A stretch of DNA of 64,000 nucleotides, taken from positions 1,492,934 through 1,556,933 of the forward strand of contig BCIA01000001.1 of NCBI GenBank assembly GCA_001599815.1, in the 5' to 3' direction. The DNA is from Furcasterigmium furcatum. Lineage: Eukaryota; Ascomycota; Sordariomycetes; Glomerellales; Plectosphaerellaceae. Under the pieces are notes generated by a model. It saw only the letters and a list, made by a program, of their open reading frames with translations. It had not been told where the DNA came from and did not search any database. This document shows positions 44,291 through 54,633 of the stretch, piece after piece. A program made the translations under genes and the position numbers. Within the stretch, counting starts at the first letter, position 1, and every line of letters starts with the position of its first letter.

Positions 44291-46738
44291 CTACCCGCCG
44301 TCGACGGGTAACTCAATCCCGCTGTCGCGATCTTGCGGTGGCGGGTCTTTACTCCACGGCGGCACGAGGTTGACCCCGTTCACGAACGCCGGGGCCGGCG
44401 GAGGAGGCGGAGGCGGAGGCGTGTCCACTGTGCCGTGGGGTCCCGGCCCCTGAGCGGCGGTGGCTTTGTCGTCGGTCGACTTGGACGGCGTCTGCGCCTC
44501 GGCCTCCCCGTCTTCCTCGTCGAGCCGGCTGAGGTCCTGGGTGTCTTCATTCTCGTCATCATACTGCGGCTGGAGCACCCTCGGCGCGAGCTCGACATCG
44601 CTCACGCGGACGTGGTACTCGAGCGCCTTCTTGCCCTCCTTGATCAGCTCCTCCGTCCAGTCGAGGCAGCGCTTAATGCTCTGGTTGATCTTTTGGCTGT
44701 CGACGAGCAGCTCTCGGTGCTTGCTGAGGTCGAGCTGGAGGCGCTTCTCGTCGCGCTTGCGTCGGCGGTCGGCGGCTTTCAGGCCGGGGCTGGAGTCCGA
44801 GTCCGCCTCGGAGGGATCCGTGTCGTACATGGAATCGTCCTCCTCCTCGTCGTCGTCAAGCTCGTCCTCTTCGCTGAGATCTGACAGATCCAGGCCCTCC
44901 ATCGTGACCGCTGTGCCGACGGTCGAGTCGGAGGGCACCCTGCTCGATGCCATGGATGCCACGGACACCATGGAGAGCCTTCCGGATCTCGAGAGCCGCC
45001 GGTACCGCCTCAGCTCTGCCGTCTGTTTTCGAAGCTGGCGCTCCAGGGACCTGTTAATGGCCTCGAGGGAAGCGTTGGTAATCTCCAGATCTTGCACCTT
45101 GCGCTCGCGTCGTGCGTTGGCGACGAGGTCATTGAGCGGGTCGCCGGCGTGTGACTTGGTCGGGCTCTGCAGTTCGCTTTGTTCCTTGGACTCTTCGGAC
45201 TCGGCCGCCGCAAAGTCCTCGGCGGCTTGGATGATGGAGGCCATGGTCATGCCAGGCAAGACCGCAGGCGACGAGGCTTCCGAAGAGGCCTGCGAGGTCT
45301 GCGAGGCCATGAACTTGGACATGATCATGGCGTCCCCGGAGCTCACGCTACCGGCACGTGAGTGTGATGAGGGGTGAGGGCTCGTCTCGATGCTGACTCG
45401 TCGTTTCGCGGGCGCGAGAGGGCCGAGCTGCTGGGGTGAGGCCAAGGGGGGAGGGCGATTCGGGAGTTGCTGTGAGAGTGTCGGGCCCTTGGGGGCTACG
45501 GCGAGCGGTGGGTGTTGTGGCTTCGTTGGGGACGTAGGGTTGGTCATGAGATAAGCCCCGGCGGGCGTGCTGGTGGTTGATCGGGAGATGCCCATCTTGG
45601 AGCTCGTGGAGACTGTCGAGCCAGGCCCAGAGGATGATGTCGGCCGGAAAGGAGCCTGCAGGTCGGGCGAGCCATTGGCATAGAAGAACTTGCTCGGCTG
45701 GGCTTCGTGTGTAGGGGCAAGCACGGGCGTGAAGCCGGGCGAGGTCACGCCAGGAGAGGTCGGCCTCGTCCGGTCAATGGGGCCCCCATTGGCGTACATG
45801 AAGGTCGGGGGTTTATTCGCAGGCGTGGCATGCTGCTTGATGGGTGCGAGCTGCGGCCCGCCACGGGCCTCGTTGGCGTAGAAGAACTTGGAGTCGGTTG
45901 AGTCGTGTCTGCTGGGGGCATCCGGGGGCGGACTGAAGGTGACGACGTGTCTCTTAACATGGTCGCTGTCGTAGCCCGAGCGGGTATCCCAATCACTGAC
46001 TCTCTCTGGGTTCGGGGTGCCGGTGGGCGTGCTGTTGGTGCTGTCGACTCTGCTCTGGCGGGTGCCGGATCGTGGCGTGATGTTATTGTTGCTGAGGAAG
46101 GCCGATACGGGGCTGGCAACCTCGTCTCTGGCCGTGGAGCCATTCAGGGCCGAGTGGTCGGTCTTCCGCTGGCGTGCGGCGAGGGGTGTGACGTACGGTT
46201 GTTGTGTTTTGCTGGATGCGACCTTTGGGGTCAAGGGCGTCCTGGTCATGGCCTTGGCGGCGGCGGCACTGAGGACGGGTTGTCGAGGAGTGCCGCCGGC
46301 CCCTTTATGGTGGTCGTGGGGCGTTGGCATGTCGCTGATGTTGGGTCTGGACTTGCCGGCGATGAAGGGCGTGCGGGTGTGGCTCAGTGCATTTTGATCT
46401 CGCGGTCGGAGCGGCGCGCGCGCGGCGGACGAAAGAGTCTGCTGGCGGCGGGCGGTTGACGCAGTTGTTGCGGCTGTGATCCGGGGGTTGAGCCGGACTG
46501 TTGTTGTTGTTGTCGTCGTTGTTGTCTTGGTCGTCTTGCGAGGCGGGTCGCGGGGATTGGATTTGCGGGAGACGGAGGAGAGGTCGGAGCGCGCCGAGGA
46601 GGCGAGGGCGGATGGCGTGAAGGGCGTCGCGGTTGTGTTGTGGTTGGAGATGTTGGAGTTGAGTGACCGCATCCTCGACGGGCTCGAAACGGTGGTGGTG
46701 GTGCTCGAAGCAGGAAAAGAAGGTTCGTCCCAATCCAT
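44291..46738 (-). CDS. Large disordered coiled-coil protein with repeated F-[FM]-YAN motifs, function unknown
   Basis: Intronless, 815 residues, not recognised as a named family. The first 500 residues are Ser/Thr/Pro-rich and disordered, with a threonine tract from an ACN-type trinucleotide run and the basic TP/SP pattern of many phosphoproteins. Three short motifs stand out: SKFFYANEARG, TFMYANGGP and SKFFYANGSP, about 30-40 residues apart. A conserved-looking MTMASIIQAAEDFAAAESEE segment precedes a coiled coil of about 60 residues (KVQDLEITNASLEAINRSLE..LRRYRRLSR). An acidic stretch (SEEDELDDDEEEDD) and a second helical segment (LLVDSQKINQSIKRCLDWTEEL) follow. The C-terminus has a polyproline run. 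The layout suggests a cytoskeletal, polarity or septum-associated scaffold, which is inference. The start is the first ATG, in a divergent arrangement with the ankyrin gene. Confidence 0.8.
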   Translation of the reverse strand: MDWDEPSFPASSTTTTVSSPSRMRSLNSNISNHNTTATPFTPSALASSARSDLSSVSRKSNPRDPPRKTTKTTTTTTTTTVRLNPRITAATTASTARRQQTLSSAARAPLRPRDQNALSHTRTPFIAGKSRPNISDMPTPHDHHKGAGGTPRQPVLSAAAAKAMTRTPLTPKVASSKTQQPYVTPLAARQRKTDHSALNGSTARDEVASPVSAFLSNNNITPRSGTRQSRVDSTNSTPTGTPNPERVSDWDTRSGYDSDHVKRHVVTFSPPPDAPSRHDSTDSKFFYANEARGGPQLAPIKQHATPANKPPTFMYANGGPIDRTRPTSPGVTSPGFTPVLAPTHEAQPSKFFYANGSPDLQAPFRPTSSSGPGSTVSTSSKMGISRSTTSTPAGAYLMTNPTSPTKPQHPPLAVAPKGPTLSQQLPNRPPPLASPQQLGPLAPAKRRVSIETSPHPSSHSRAGSVSSGDAMIMSKFMASQTSQASSEASSPAVLPGMTMASIIQAAEDFAAAESEESKEQSELQSPTKSHAGDPLNDLVANARRERKVQDLEITNASLEAINRSLERQLRKQTAELRRYRRLSRSGRLSMVSVASMASSRVPSDSTVGTAVTMEGLDLSDLSEEDELDDDEEEDDSMYDTDPSEADSDSSPGLKAADRRRKRDEKRLQLDLSKHRELLVDSQKINQSIKRCLDWTEELIKEGKKALEYHVRVSDVELAPRVLQPQYDDENEDTQDLSRLDEEDGEAEAQTPSKSTDDKATAAQGPGPHGTVDTPPPPPPPPAPAFVNGVNLVPPWSKDPPPQDRDSGIELPVDGG

Positions 46739-47990
46739 TGGAGCAGCGGCAGGTCGGTCGGTCGGGCGTCTCCTGAGTGGCCCGCCCGCTCTGGCACCGG
46801 GTTCGTCCGCTGTAATTTAGCGGTGGGTGTGACCTGGGTCCTTGGCTTTCAGTGGGCGGACAGTCGGCAGAGACCGGTTATAGGGGATTCAGATCATCCC
46901 ACTCGTGCATGTTCCGGGTGCAGTCGCGACTCGAAGGATCTTGAAGACGATTCGAACATCAGGAGGAAAAGTCTGCGTCGATATTATTCTGGCTGGCGGT
47001 TGACCGTTGCCCGTCCCCGAGTAATAAACACGCCAAATATCAACAAAACAACCGTGTTTCCCGCTCCACGTCACGCAAACCGACCAGCGAGCCCCTCACT
47101 GCGGACATGCTAATCTCCATTTGCCAATGTTTATTCATGCGAGCGGGCATGCACAAGACGAACCGGCGCAAATCCTCGGCAGCATACCCCGGCCCCGTGA
47201 GCTCGGGTCCCGCGTGCGGGTTCAGCTGGACCTGGGGCGGTACCGGAACAGGGCTAGCGGGATCGCCTCTCTTGAGTCAGTCCGAGATCTGTTCGTCCCT
47301 TGGACCTCGAGCTCATCTTTGTTTTTTATTTAAAGGGGCGAGCCAGAGTCTGAGTCGGGGTAATGCTGGACTTATACAGGGTTGAAGGTTGGCGAGAATC
47401 ATTGCCACGACTTGAAGGGGAGAGATGATAAAAGGAAGAAACGGGCTTCATCAAGATGGACCTGTGGACCTCAACGAGGTGTCTCCCATCATCCACTCCA
47501 AGAACCGTCTACCAAAAGCAGCCACTAGTGGGGTGGTTGTGCAGCGCCTGTGCTGGACTATTTCCAGCATTAATAGGAGTGATCCCTGCTTTAATATCAC
47601 TTCTTCCCAGATTCAGCCGGACAAATTGAGATCTGGTGTCTTTCTTCGAATTCATGGCCAGCTCACATAAGAGGGCGAGGGACATGTCCCAAGGTCAAAT
47701 GTCTCAAGGTCAAACATCGACATGAACTATGTTGTGAGAAGAAGGCCAGGCATCCTAAAGCCAAGGATTTCAAGCAAGTCTTGCTTGGGCTCTGGCCTCA
47801 GAACAAGACCCAAGACTGAGCTCATGTGATCTTGTGTAACACGGCTCAGCTGCTCAGCCTCCAGCCACACTCCTCGTCCACAGCCTGATCCAAGTTCGCG
47901 GAAACAAGCTCTTCGGAGCTGCTGCGTCGACTCCTCTCTTTTCTAGCCATATCACAGCATCAAGTGAGGCATGTCTTTTGGGCAATCTGG
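46739..47990. promoter_or_regulatory. Divergent region between the F-YAN protein gene and the ankyrin gene
   Basis: About 1.25 kb with no supported gene. It contains two adjacent 15-base near-copies at 47686-47715 (see repeat entry). The sequence has weaker GC bias than the region to its left. Confidence 0.4.
47686..47715 (+). repeat. Tandem 15-base near-duplication
   Basis: The units GTCCCAAGGTCAAAT (47686-47700) and GTCTCAAGGTCAAAC (47701-47715) match at 13 of 15 positions. They lie about 280 bases upstream of the ankyrin-gene start. They could be a paired protein-binding site or a chance duplication. Confidence 0.6.
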
Positions 47991-50816
47991 ATGGCCGAAG
48001 TCCTCGGGATTGTCTCCGCCGTCATCGGCTTCGCGCCCCTCGTCAAGGGCCTGAAGTCCGGAATCGACATCCTCCGACAAGTCCGCGACAATGCCGGCAA
48101 AATTCCCGTCGAGATAGAAAAGCTGACAGATGATCTGTACTGTCTGTTGATGTTTCTGCAGACCCTGGAGCGAACATGTGATGACGGCGACCCGTTCCTG
48201 CAGCACTGCAAAAGCTGCTGTGATGAAGTCGCTGAGCATCTCAAGCGGATCGAGGGAAAGTTCTCCGCTGCTTCGGGCAAGAGATTCAAGGCCTTCAGGC
48301 AGATCTCGGCAGCCAGGGGCCTGAAGGAGGACTTTGAGAACCTGGACAAGAGCCTCACGCGAGCACAGAGGAGCATGTACCTGTAAGCGCCCATGAGTCC
48401 ATGAGGATGGCGAATAGACCACATACTCAAGCAATCCCGCAGTGCTTCATCAAGCCATGTTCTCACGGCCGTAGCATCGGCAACAACCGTCCCTGTAATC
48501 AACGTGTCAACAAATACAGATGGCTTGGTGGATGAGCCGAGCCCTGAAGCATCAGAGTCGGAGCCCGCAGAGTCGGAAGCCTCGGAAGACGCAGCGGCGA
48601 CGCATCTCGTCCCAGCCCAGATATTCCCACGCCCAATAACTGTTCGAGGATGCTGGCAGGGCTCTAGGCAGTGTCATTGCTGGCGCCCTAACTACGCAAA
48701 AGTCGGAGGTGATTTCTGGCCACTCGAGTACACTCCTGCGGACAGCGATTGCGGCAACAAAAATTGCAGTGCTCGGACACTCGGCGGCTCACTGAAAATC
48801 AGGCTCGCGCCGCTCGGTCTTCGATGGTCGATCATCATTCAAGCCCAGGTCGTGCAGCAAGAGGGATTCATTGCCCTGCGGCATGGCTGGGTGGTTGATC
48901 GAATAGTGCCATCCGATTCACCTGGCTTTCTCAGTCTTCGCGACTGCTTGAAGAACACATTAAGTTTTGAAAATGCTCGAAACTCCCTTCGTGAACTATC
49001 TCGAAACGATCCAACCTTCAGGAATCATGTCGACACAGAGGGCCGATCGTATATCCAGGTATCGTCTATCTAGCACCCCCATTTTGCACCACAACTGACC
49101 CGAAATGCCACAGTATTTCTTGACGGCTTCCATCTTTTACACCCCGTATTCAGCAGATGTACCGGCATTGCTACCGAAAATGATCGAACTTTTGGTGTTA
49201 GAGCTCAGATTGACCAAAGGCTGGTATGATATCGAGTACGTCAAACGACCCTGAGGCATCCCTGACATGAGAATAACAACTCCTAGCATCCTGGGAATTT
49301 TCAGTTTCCTAAATAAGAGGAATCCCGACTATCCACGAAGAAAAGTATTCGATCACCTCGTGAACGTGGGATTTGATCCAATGGACAGCCCGTGGCCTCT
49401 TGTCGAGTCTTTTGAACCACGGCAGTGGACATGGGGCTTTAGTGATATATTTCTATTTTCTCATGACCCGTGCTTCGTGGAGTATTTGAGTGTTCTTCCC
49501 CAAGAATTCCAAGGTAAGATGAATCGGCCGACTCTGTTCTTCATGGTTGACTCATTGAGCACTTAGGTCACGTTGGAATGACGCTCCTTCATGCCGCTGT
49601 TCTCAACGAGTCTGCTGATTCAGTCGAACATTGGGCGCTTCAATCTCCTCGGGATGAAAGAAATTTTCTGGGACAGACGCCGTTACACATGGCGACTCGC
49701 AGGCCACACCTTGTGTCTATTCTCGTGGACTCTGGTGCTGACATCGATGCTCAAGATTACTACGGCATTACGCCCCTCATGTACGCTGCTCAGATGGGCG
49801 CGGTCGAGTCTGCCAGTATTCTACTCAAAGCGGGAGCAGATGCTTCAAAGAGGTCAACAAACGGCCAGGACTATATCCTCTGGGCAGCTAGGGAGTGCCG
49901 CTGGCGTTTCCTGCTCGCCGCTCTGTCATGGACCAAGAAGTCGTCGGGAGATGAGGCAGCCCAGAGTGTGGCCCGGAAGGTGACCGCCCTGTTCGTGGGA
50001 TTTGGACAAAACCTCGCAGGCAGATACCCGACATTCAAGGACTTCATCGCTGAGTGTGGGACTCCGGACTTCGTTTTCACCATACCTGACAACGGCCCCG
50101 AAGGATGCACGCTCCTGTTTTGTACCAAGTCAACGAAGGACGTTGAAGATGTCTTGGCCTCCGGCTTCTCACTGATCAACCATGTCAACAACGAGGGAAT
50201 GAATGCATTGATGTATTCCCTGCACACGCGGGAAATACGATGCGGCTATGAAGTCCCCGTCGTCAAGGCGCTGCTGGCCGCAGGCTGCGACGTTCAAGCA
50301 AAGGATCATCGACAACGCGGAGCGCTCCGCCACGCTTTTGACTTCATCGACAAAGTCAGCTTCGACCCTGACATGGCGGGCCGAGATATCGTTCTGGCAT
50401 TAGTACAAGCAGGCGCCGATTGCGTGGTTGGTGACAGCTGCAGGTGTCCCTGCTCGCCGCAGGGTTGTCTCCCGCATATCGCGCTTCGGAGAGACGAAGG
50501 CATGCGGCTGCCTGCTCTGTCCATTTCGGAGTGGGTTTCCTTGGTGCTAGAGCACAGAGGCACCGGGGAAGCTAGGTCAATCCTCCTCTCGGAGATCAGA
50601 CGTCTCAAGCATGAGGAGCTGGACATGACACACGTTTGCTGTAGCAGGTATCAGCACAACAGCGAGATCAGATTGGCGGAGGAGGATGTGGACGAGATTA
50701 TCGAAGAAGAGTCGGACTTTAACGACATTCTGGATCAAGAGATGGATGCCCTCGAGACACTCGATCTCACCGCGCTCAGAGACAGTTGGGTTCGTCAACG
50801 GCACGACGCCAATTGA
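47991..50816 (+). CDS. NLR-like ankyrin protein with HeLo/SesA-like N-terminus and no NTPase domain
   Basis: Exons are 47991-48382, 48443-49058, 49114-49235, 49287-49513 and 49567-50816, giving 868 residues; the introns are 51-60 bases and all keep phase. The N-terminus (MAEVLGIVSAVIGFAPLVKG, then VEIEKLTDDLYCLLMFLQTLE) has the helical pattern of the HeLo-like/SesA/PigL-type domains that begin many fungal NLR and incompatibility proteins. A Ser/Glu linker leads to a middle domain with Cys208-His-Cys210 and Cys233/Cys238, a candidate metal site, and GWVVDRIVPSDSPGF. At least three ankyrin repeats follow from about residue 455 (GMTLLHAAVLNES, GQTPLHMATRRPHLV, GITPLMYAAQMGAVESA), with degenerate ones after (MNALMYSLHTRE). 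The tail is acidic. Codon choice is less C/G-biased than in neighbours. A role in self/non-self or damage recognition is inferred, not shown. Confidence 0.82.
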
Positions 50817-50931
50817 GACGGGATGAGGGGGCTCGGGGAGTGAAGCTGCTGGTTGCTCCGAGTCCTAGTCCACATTGTCTCCGAGTACTGATTCGGCAAA
50901 TTGAACGAGTATATGTGTATTAGTTGTTTTC

Positions 50932-51651
50932 TCATAAGGCCTTGGTATAGTGTCTCCTCTCCGTTGAGATGGCCAGCCCCTTGCACGCGACCTCCTCTTC
51001 GGACAGGTCGCTCGCCTGGCCCCCCAACGACTCCTGGTCAACCGCTGCGCAGCTCGCAATCATAAAGTGCTCCTTCACAGCGTCCGAGTCGGGCCGCGGT
51101 GGCCATTCATCTAACCTCCAGGAGTGGAAGACGGAAGAGTAGGGGTCCCGTTCTGTTTTCTGGCGCTGCAGCGCCTCGGCCGCCGCCTGGAACTGGTCTT
51201 TGCGGTCCGCGGGGACGCGCCACCGGGTGATTTCGAGATGGGGCGCGTCGAGCATCGGCGGAGAGCCGCCGGGCGAGGTGGCGTCTGTGAATATGAAGCC
51301 CTCCATGACGGTGATGTCCATGGCCGAGGGGTTGTGGTAGGACTCGACGCCGGCGGCGAACTCGACGCCGGCCTCGGAAGTGAACCACTCCTGGCAGACG
51401 GCGGAGGAGGGCCACTGGCCGGAGCCGACGATGACCTTAGGGTCCTCGATCTGCTGGTAGAGGGCGAGGCCGCGGTGGGAGGTCAGGGACGGGGGCACCT
51501 TGTGGGTTTCGGCGTAGGAGGCGACGAGCTGGTCCTGTGAGTCGAAGAGGGCGTCGAGCTTGTCGAGGAAGTCTGCCGGGATGGTCGCGCCCAGCAGCTC
51601 CATGAAGTACATAACAGAGACGGGCATGTCGGCTGATTCTTCCGCGTCCAT
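50932..51651 (-). CDS. ABM-fold (dimeric alpha-beta barrel) protein, function unknown
   Basis: Intronless, 239 residues starting at the ATG at 51651. Two ferredoxin-like units seem present. The first spans about 10-110 (MPVSVMYFMELLGATIPADF, ALYQQIEDPKVIVGSGQWPS and CQEWFTSEAGVEFAAGVESY). The second spans about 115-215 (PHLEITRWRVPADRKDQFQ and SSVFHSWRLDEWPPRP). The pattern of an IEDP-type strand followed by a W-S segment and a final FAAGVE-like helix is that of antibiotic biosynthesis monooxygenase-like domains. These act on small aromatic substrates or have unknown roles. No cofactor residue can be named. The gene converges on the ankyrin gene with 115 bases between stops and could belong to the same accessory block. 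Confidence 0.68.
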   Translation of the reverse strand: MDAEESADMPVSVMYFMELLGATIPADFLDKLDALFDSQDQLVASYAETHKVPPSLTSHRGLALYQQIEDPKVIVGSGQWPSSAVCQEWFTSEAGVEFAAGVESYHNPSAMDITVMEGFIFTDATSPGGSPPMLDAPHLEITRWRVPADRKDQFQAAAEALQRQKTERDPYSSVFHSWRLDEWPPRPDSDAVKEHFMIASCAAVDQESLGGQASDLSEEEVACKGLAISTERRHYTKAL

Positions 51652-53156
51652 GGGCACCGAGTTGTTGTTGCGACAGCTCTTTGGAATAGGGTGAGATTAT
51701 TTCTGCTGGCTGGGTGACATCCGGGGACCGGCGAAGGGGGCAGCACCCGGGATGTGTGGCTTCATTTTGTAGGTCCGGTGTGGCGGGGCTTCTTCATCGT
51801 CGCGGTGGGGTCGAGGTCGGATCCGCTAGCTTCAATGCAGCGCCACCGACCGACCGGCTGGTTATCCCCGGGCGCTAGCGGCGCCGTGCCACCATACGGA
51901 AGGCCCAAGCACCGCGAATGCCCTCGTTAGTGCGCTGAAGAAGTACCAAATTGACCTCGCGTCCGCATGTTGGTACCCGGAACTTGACATCATGCCAACC
52001 GCATGCAGCTTAGGAAGCCAGGGTCTCGAGGGGTATATGCACATCCATTGATTGGGAAATGGCAGGTGCTGGCCGAGAGCGTGTCAAATCTGCTTTTTAT
52101 TTTTCCCGTTCCCATCCGTTCCCATCTGGCATGCCTGGCCCTGGGCCCAGCCAGTGCATCATCTCCCAGCGGTTTGGGTAGCCCTGTACAAGTAGGCCCC
52201 TGGAAAGCACCACCCGACCCCTACAGCTGACCTCCGCGCCTGAATCCATTGAACGGGTTTTGCCAGATCCTCTCCTAGCGGCATGACGATCTGGACTTCC
52301 TCATCGCCAGAGACTCCCGTTGGATCTTCGGCCCGTGCTCGACGGCTCCAACGCCTTGATATGTTGGGCATCCAGCTCGCGTCCTGGCGCTATCCATTGA
52401 TCAGGCGGGCAGAACAGAAGCACGGGTTCGTCTGGTGGCCCGTGAGGATCTCGCACCCGTCTGGCCGTTGTCGATTTGGCGAGGAGTGGTTCAGGCTCGG
52501 CGCATCACAGCACGCTCCAGGAAGTCTGAATAGCGAATCCTCCCATCCGTCACAAGGGCAATATATCGGCGCCGCCACGGCCAGCAATGCCGGCAATAGC
52601 GCTGGCGACACCAACACCTCCGAAGCTCCGAAAAGTCCGGCTGATGAAGCCGCATGTCGGTGTGTCCCTAACAAGAAAGCTCTCGGACACCAGCCTTATC
52701 TCCTGTATTCTCCGCGATCTAGGCACCGAGCGAGACATGCGGCGAGATTGGACTGGCAGGCCGGTCGACGACTGGTAAGGCCTTGCAGGCAGGTTTGTGG
52801 ATGAGTTCTGCCTGAAGCATCTCGGTGAATTGTGGTGCTGGGATTCGTCCGCTTCGGACGCGACTGTCAGCAACAGCTCCAACCAGATGGTGCTTTCATG
52901 CTGTCTTTGTGACTCAGCCTACCGCCAAGCCATGCGACCCGAAGGTGGCTGTTGGCCTGGCCATGGACGAAGATCGGGTATATATTCTGGACTCTCCCCT
53001 TCATGTCCTCTGCACCGAGACGTCTGGACACCTTGATTCTGCCAAAGGCTGAGGATCTTTTGGAGCAGACTTCATACTGGAAGTTAGAATCACATCACGT
53101 CCCCCTTCCGTCTTCTTTCTCGTTGTCTCTTAGCTAGTGGGTGCTGCTGCTGCGCG
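51652..53156. other. Intergenic region with uncertain small open frames
   Basis: About 1.5 kb between divergent starts. A plus-strand frame at 52825-53052 ends with a coding-like segment (KVAVGLAMDEDRVYILDSPL), and another at 52283-52804 encodes 173 residues. Neither resembles a known family, nor can the two be joined by convincing splice sites. They may be remnants of a decayed gene or chance. Confidence 0.35.
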
Positions 53157-53621
53157 ATGGACTTTGCACGTCTTCCATTTTGGCGTATTCAGGATGAGGA
53201 TTCCCGAGCAACATTCGATTCTGAGGGGAACATTGTGTCCGGTTCGGATGACGATGTGACCTTCGACTGCAAAGGGTGGGATGAATGGCAAGATCTCGGC
53301 GACGCCATGGAAAGACATCTAGATTGGAGTAACCGAGAGGATACGCCATTCATTTCTGTCTACGGCGACATGGCGTACAGGGATGGTTGGGCTGAGCTTG
53401 AGGCCCGGCGTCGGGTTCACGCTGGCAAGAAGAAGGTGACTCTCATCAAGATCGTCCTCGAAGATGGCATGGATGTTCAGTTCCGGCGGGTAGGCCCGCT
53501 CATGGAGGAGAAGCTTCGTCGCAGGATTCCTCCTCAGGCTGAGCATATGGCGGAGTACGAGTTTGTCTTTCTACATTGCATCCCTGCCGAGGCCATCGTC
53601 GAGCTCATCGAGTTTTCATGA
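53157..53621 (+). CDS. Small protein resembling fungal DUF7587-type (ART-like) proteins
   Basis: Intronless, 154 residues starting at the ATG at 53157. It begins FARLPFWRIQDEDSRATFD, continues with LGDAMERHLDWSNREDTPFI and SVYGDMAYRDGWAELEARRR, and ends EYEFVFLHCIPAEAIVELIE. This order (an initial F-W-R strand, H-x-DW, then a S/T-PF-I-S strand, a helix, a hydrophobic strand and E-Y-x-F-x-H) is what I recall from fungal DUF7587 proteins. It resembles the strand order of the ADP-ribosyltransferase fold. The family link is from memory and the catalytic reading is inference; no enzymatic residue set can be proved here. There is no signal peptide. It is shorter than most DUF7587 proteins, so it may be a single-domain or truncated member. 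Confidence 0.55.
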   Translation: MDFARLPFWRIQDEDSRATFDSEGNIVSGSDDDVTFDCKGWDEWQDLGDAMERHLDWSNREDTPFISVYGDMAYRDGWAELEARRRVHAGKKKVTLIKIVLEDGMDVQFRRVGPLMEEKLRRRIPPQAEHMAEYEFVFLHCIPAEAIVELIEFS

Positions 53622-54090
53622 GAGCTGAGTCAGTTTGCTTCAGCGGACCCGATAGTGGCCGTGGGATAAAGGGCAATCTTGAAATGATTTCTGGATCTTT
53701 GGGAGTTGACGGAGGACATGGCCTCTGAAGTGTTTGGCGGAGCACCTTTGAGAGAGTTTTCAACCAGCTTGTGGCAAGTTGTTCAACCACTTGGCCAGGG
53801 ACCATGGGGATATGGGCATGGACGTGAATGGTGTTGACTTTGTGGAGAGGAAAGGATTCCGGTGCAGATTTTTCAAGCAGTCAGGATAGTAATCGACGCG
53901 ATTTGATATGATTTCTTCTCTGCGCTATTCAACTACAACTATCCATGCAATTCTTTGATCACTCAACGCCACCAGATAGCACGTAGTGCTGATGCAAGTA
54001 TCCCGACACCCGTCCCATCCCTGACCCCCCATCTTTCTCATAATTCATGACTGACCGCCAAACTCCAGACAAACCCAACCAACCAATATT
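53622..54090. other. Convergent 3' region
   Basis: 469 bases between two stop codons on opposite strands, with no recognised feature. Confidence 0.4.
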
Positions 54091-54633
54091 TTACAGAGAA
54101 GGAGCGGCAATGTGCACGGCGATGTTGCCGTTGCCGTGGGCGTAGTGGTCGCCCTGCACGGTGTTGTCGGCGCGCCAGCAGGCGTCCATGACGGCGCCGG
54201 CGGCGCGGGCGATGTCGACGCAGGAGGACTCGGTAGGGCCGGAGCTGCCCCTGACGCCGACGATCTGGGCGTTGCCGATGGTGCAGAAGGCGACGTTGGG
54301 GCCCTCGACGCGGCACGTGCGGCCATTGGAGGCGAGGTAGTTGATGCAGGCGACGGCGTCGGGGACGGAGGCCGAGCCGATGGAGAGGTGGTTGCAGCGG
54401 AGGCGCTTCTCGAGGTCGCGCTTGTTGCTGGTAGGGGGGCCGTGGGCGGCCTGTATGGCCTCCTCGACCGTCTTGTGGGATTCGCCCTTGCTGATGCTGT
54501 CGGCCCACTGCTCGAAGGAGAAGGGGACGTCACGGGCGGCGACGGAGGAGGAGGGGGCCTGGGCCGGGAGGGCGGAGATGAGGGGGGCGGCGGCCAGGAG
54601 GGCGATGGAGGAGAGGACCTTCATGTTGACCAT
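54091..54633 (-). CDS. Small secreted six-cysteine protein with dibasic propeptide (candidate effector)
   Basis: Intronless, 180 residues from the first ATG; the ATG three codons on (54624) gives a cleaner signal peptide (MKVLSSIALLAAAPLISALP). A propeptide of about 55 residues ends with two Kex2-type dibasic sites, NKR and EKR (about residues 71-77), so a mature protein of about 103 residues starting LRCNHLSIGS is expected. The mature part has six cysteines (RCN, ACI, TCR, FCT, SCV, ACW), enough for three disulfides. GNAQIVGVRG and a final HGNGNIAVHIA complete it. The layout resembles uncharacterised secreted proteins of Sordariomycetes; I cannot name the family or function. A TATA sequence lies about 200 bases upstream, fitting a regulated, inducible promoter. 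Confidence 0.75.
   Translation of the reverse strand: MVNMKVLSSIALLAAAPLISALPAQAPSSSVAARDVPFSFEQWADSISKGESHKTVEEAIQAAHGPPTSNKRDLEKRLRCNHLSIGSASVPDAVACINYLASNGRTCRVEGPNVAFCTIGNAQIVGVRGSSGPTESSCVDIARAAGAVMDACWRADNTVQGDHYAHGNGNIAVHIAAPSL

Noticed and set aside
52283..53052. Two open frames with partly coding-like segments
   Set aside because: No family resemblance and no consistent splice between them; could be a remnant but cannot be supported as a gene.
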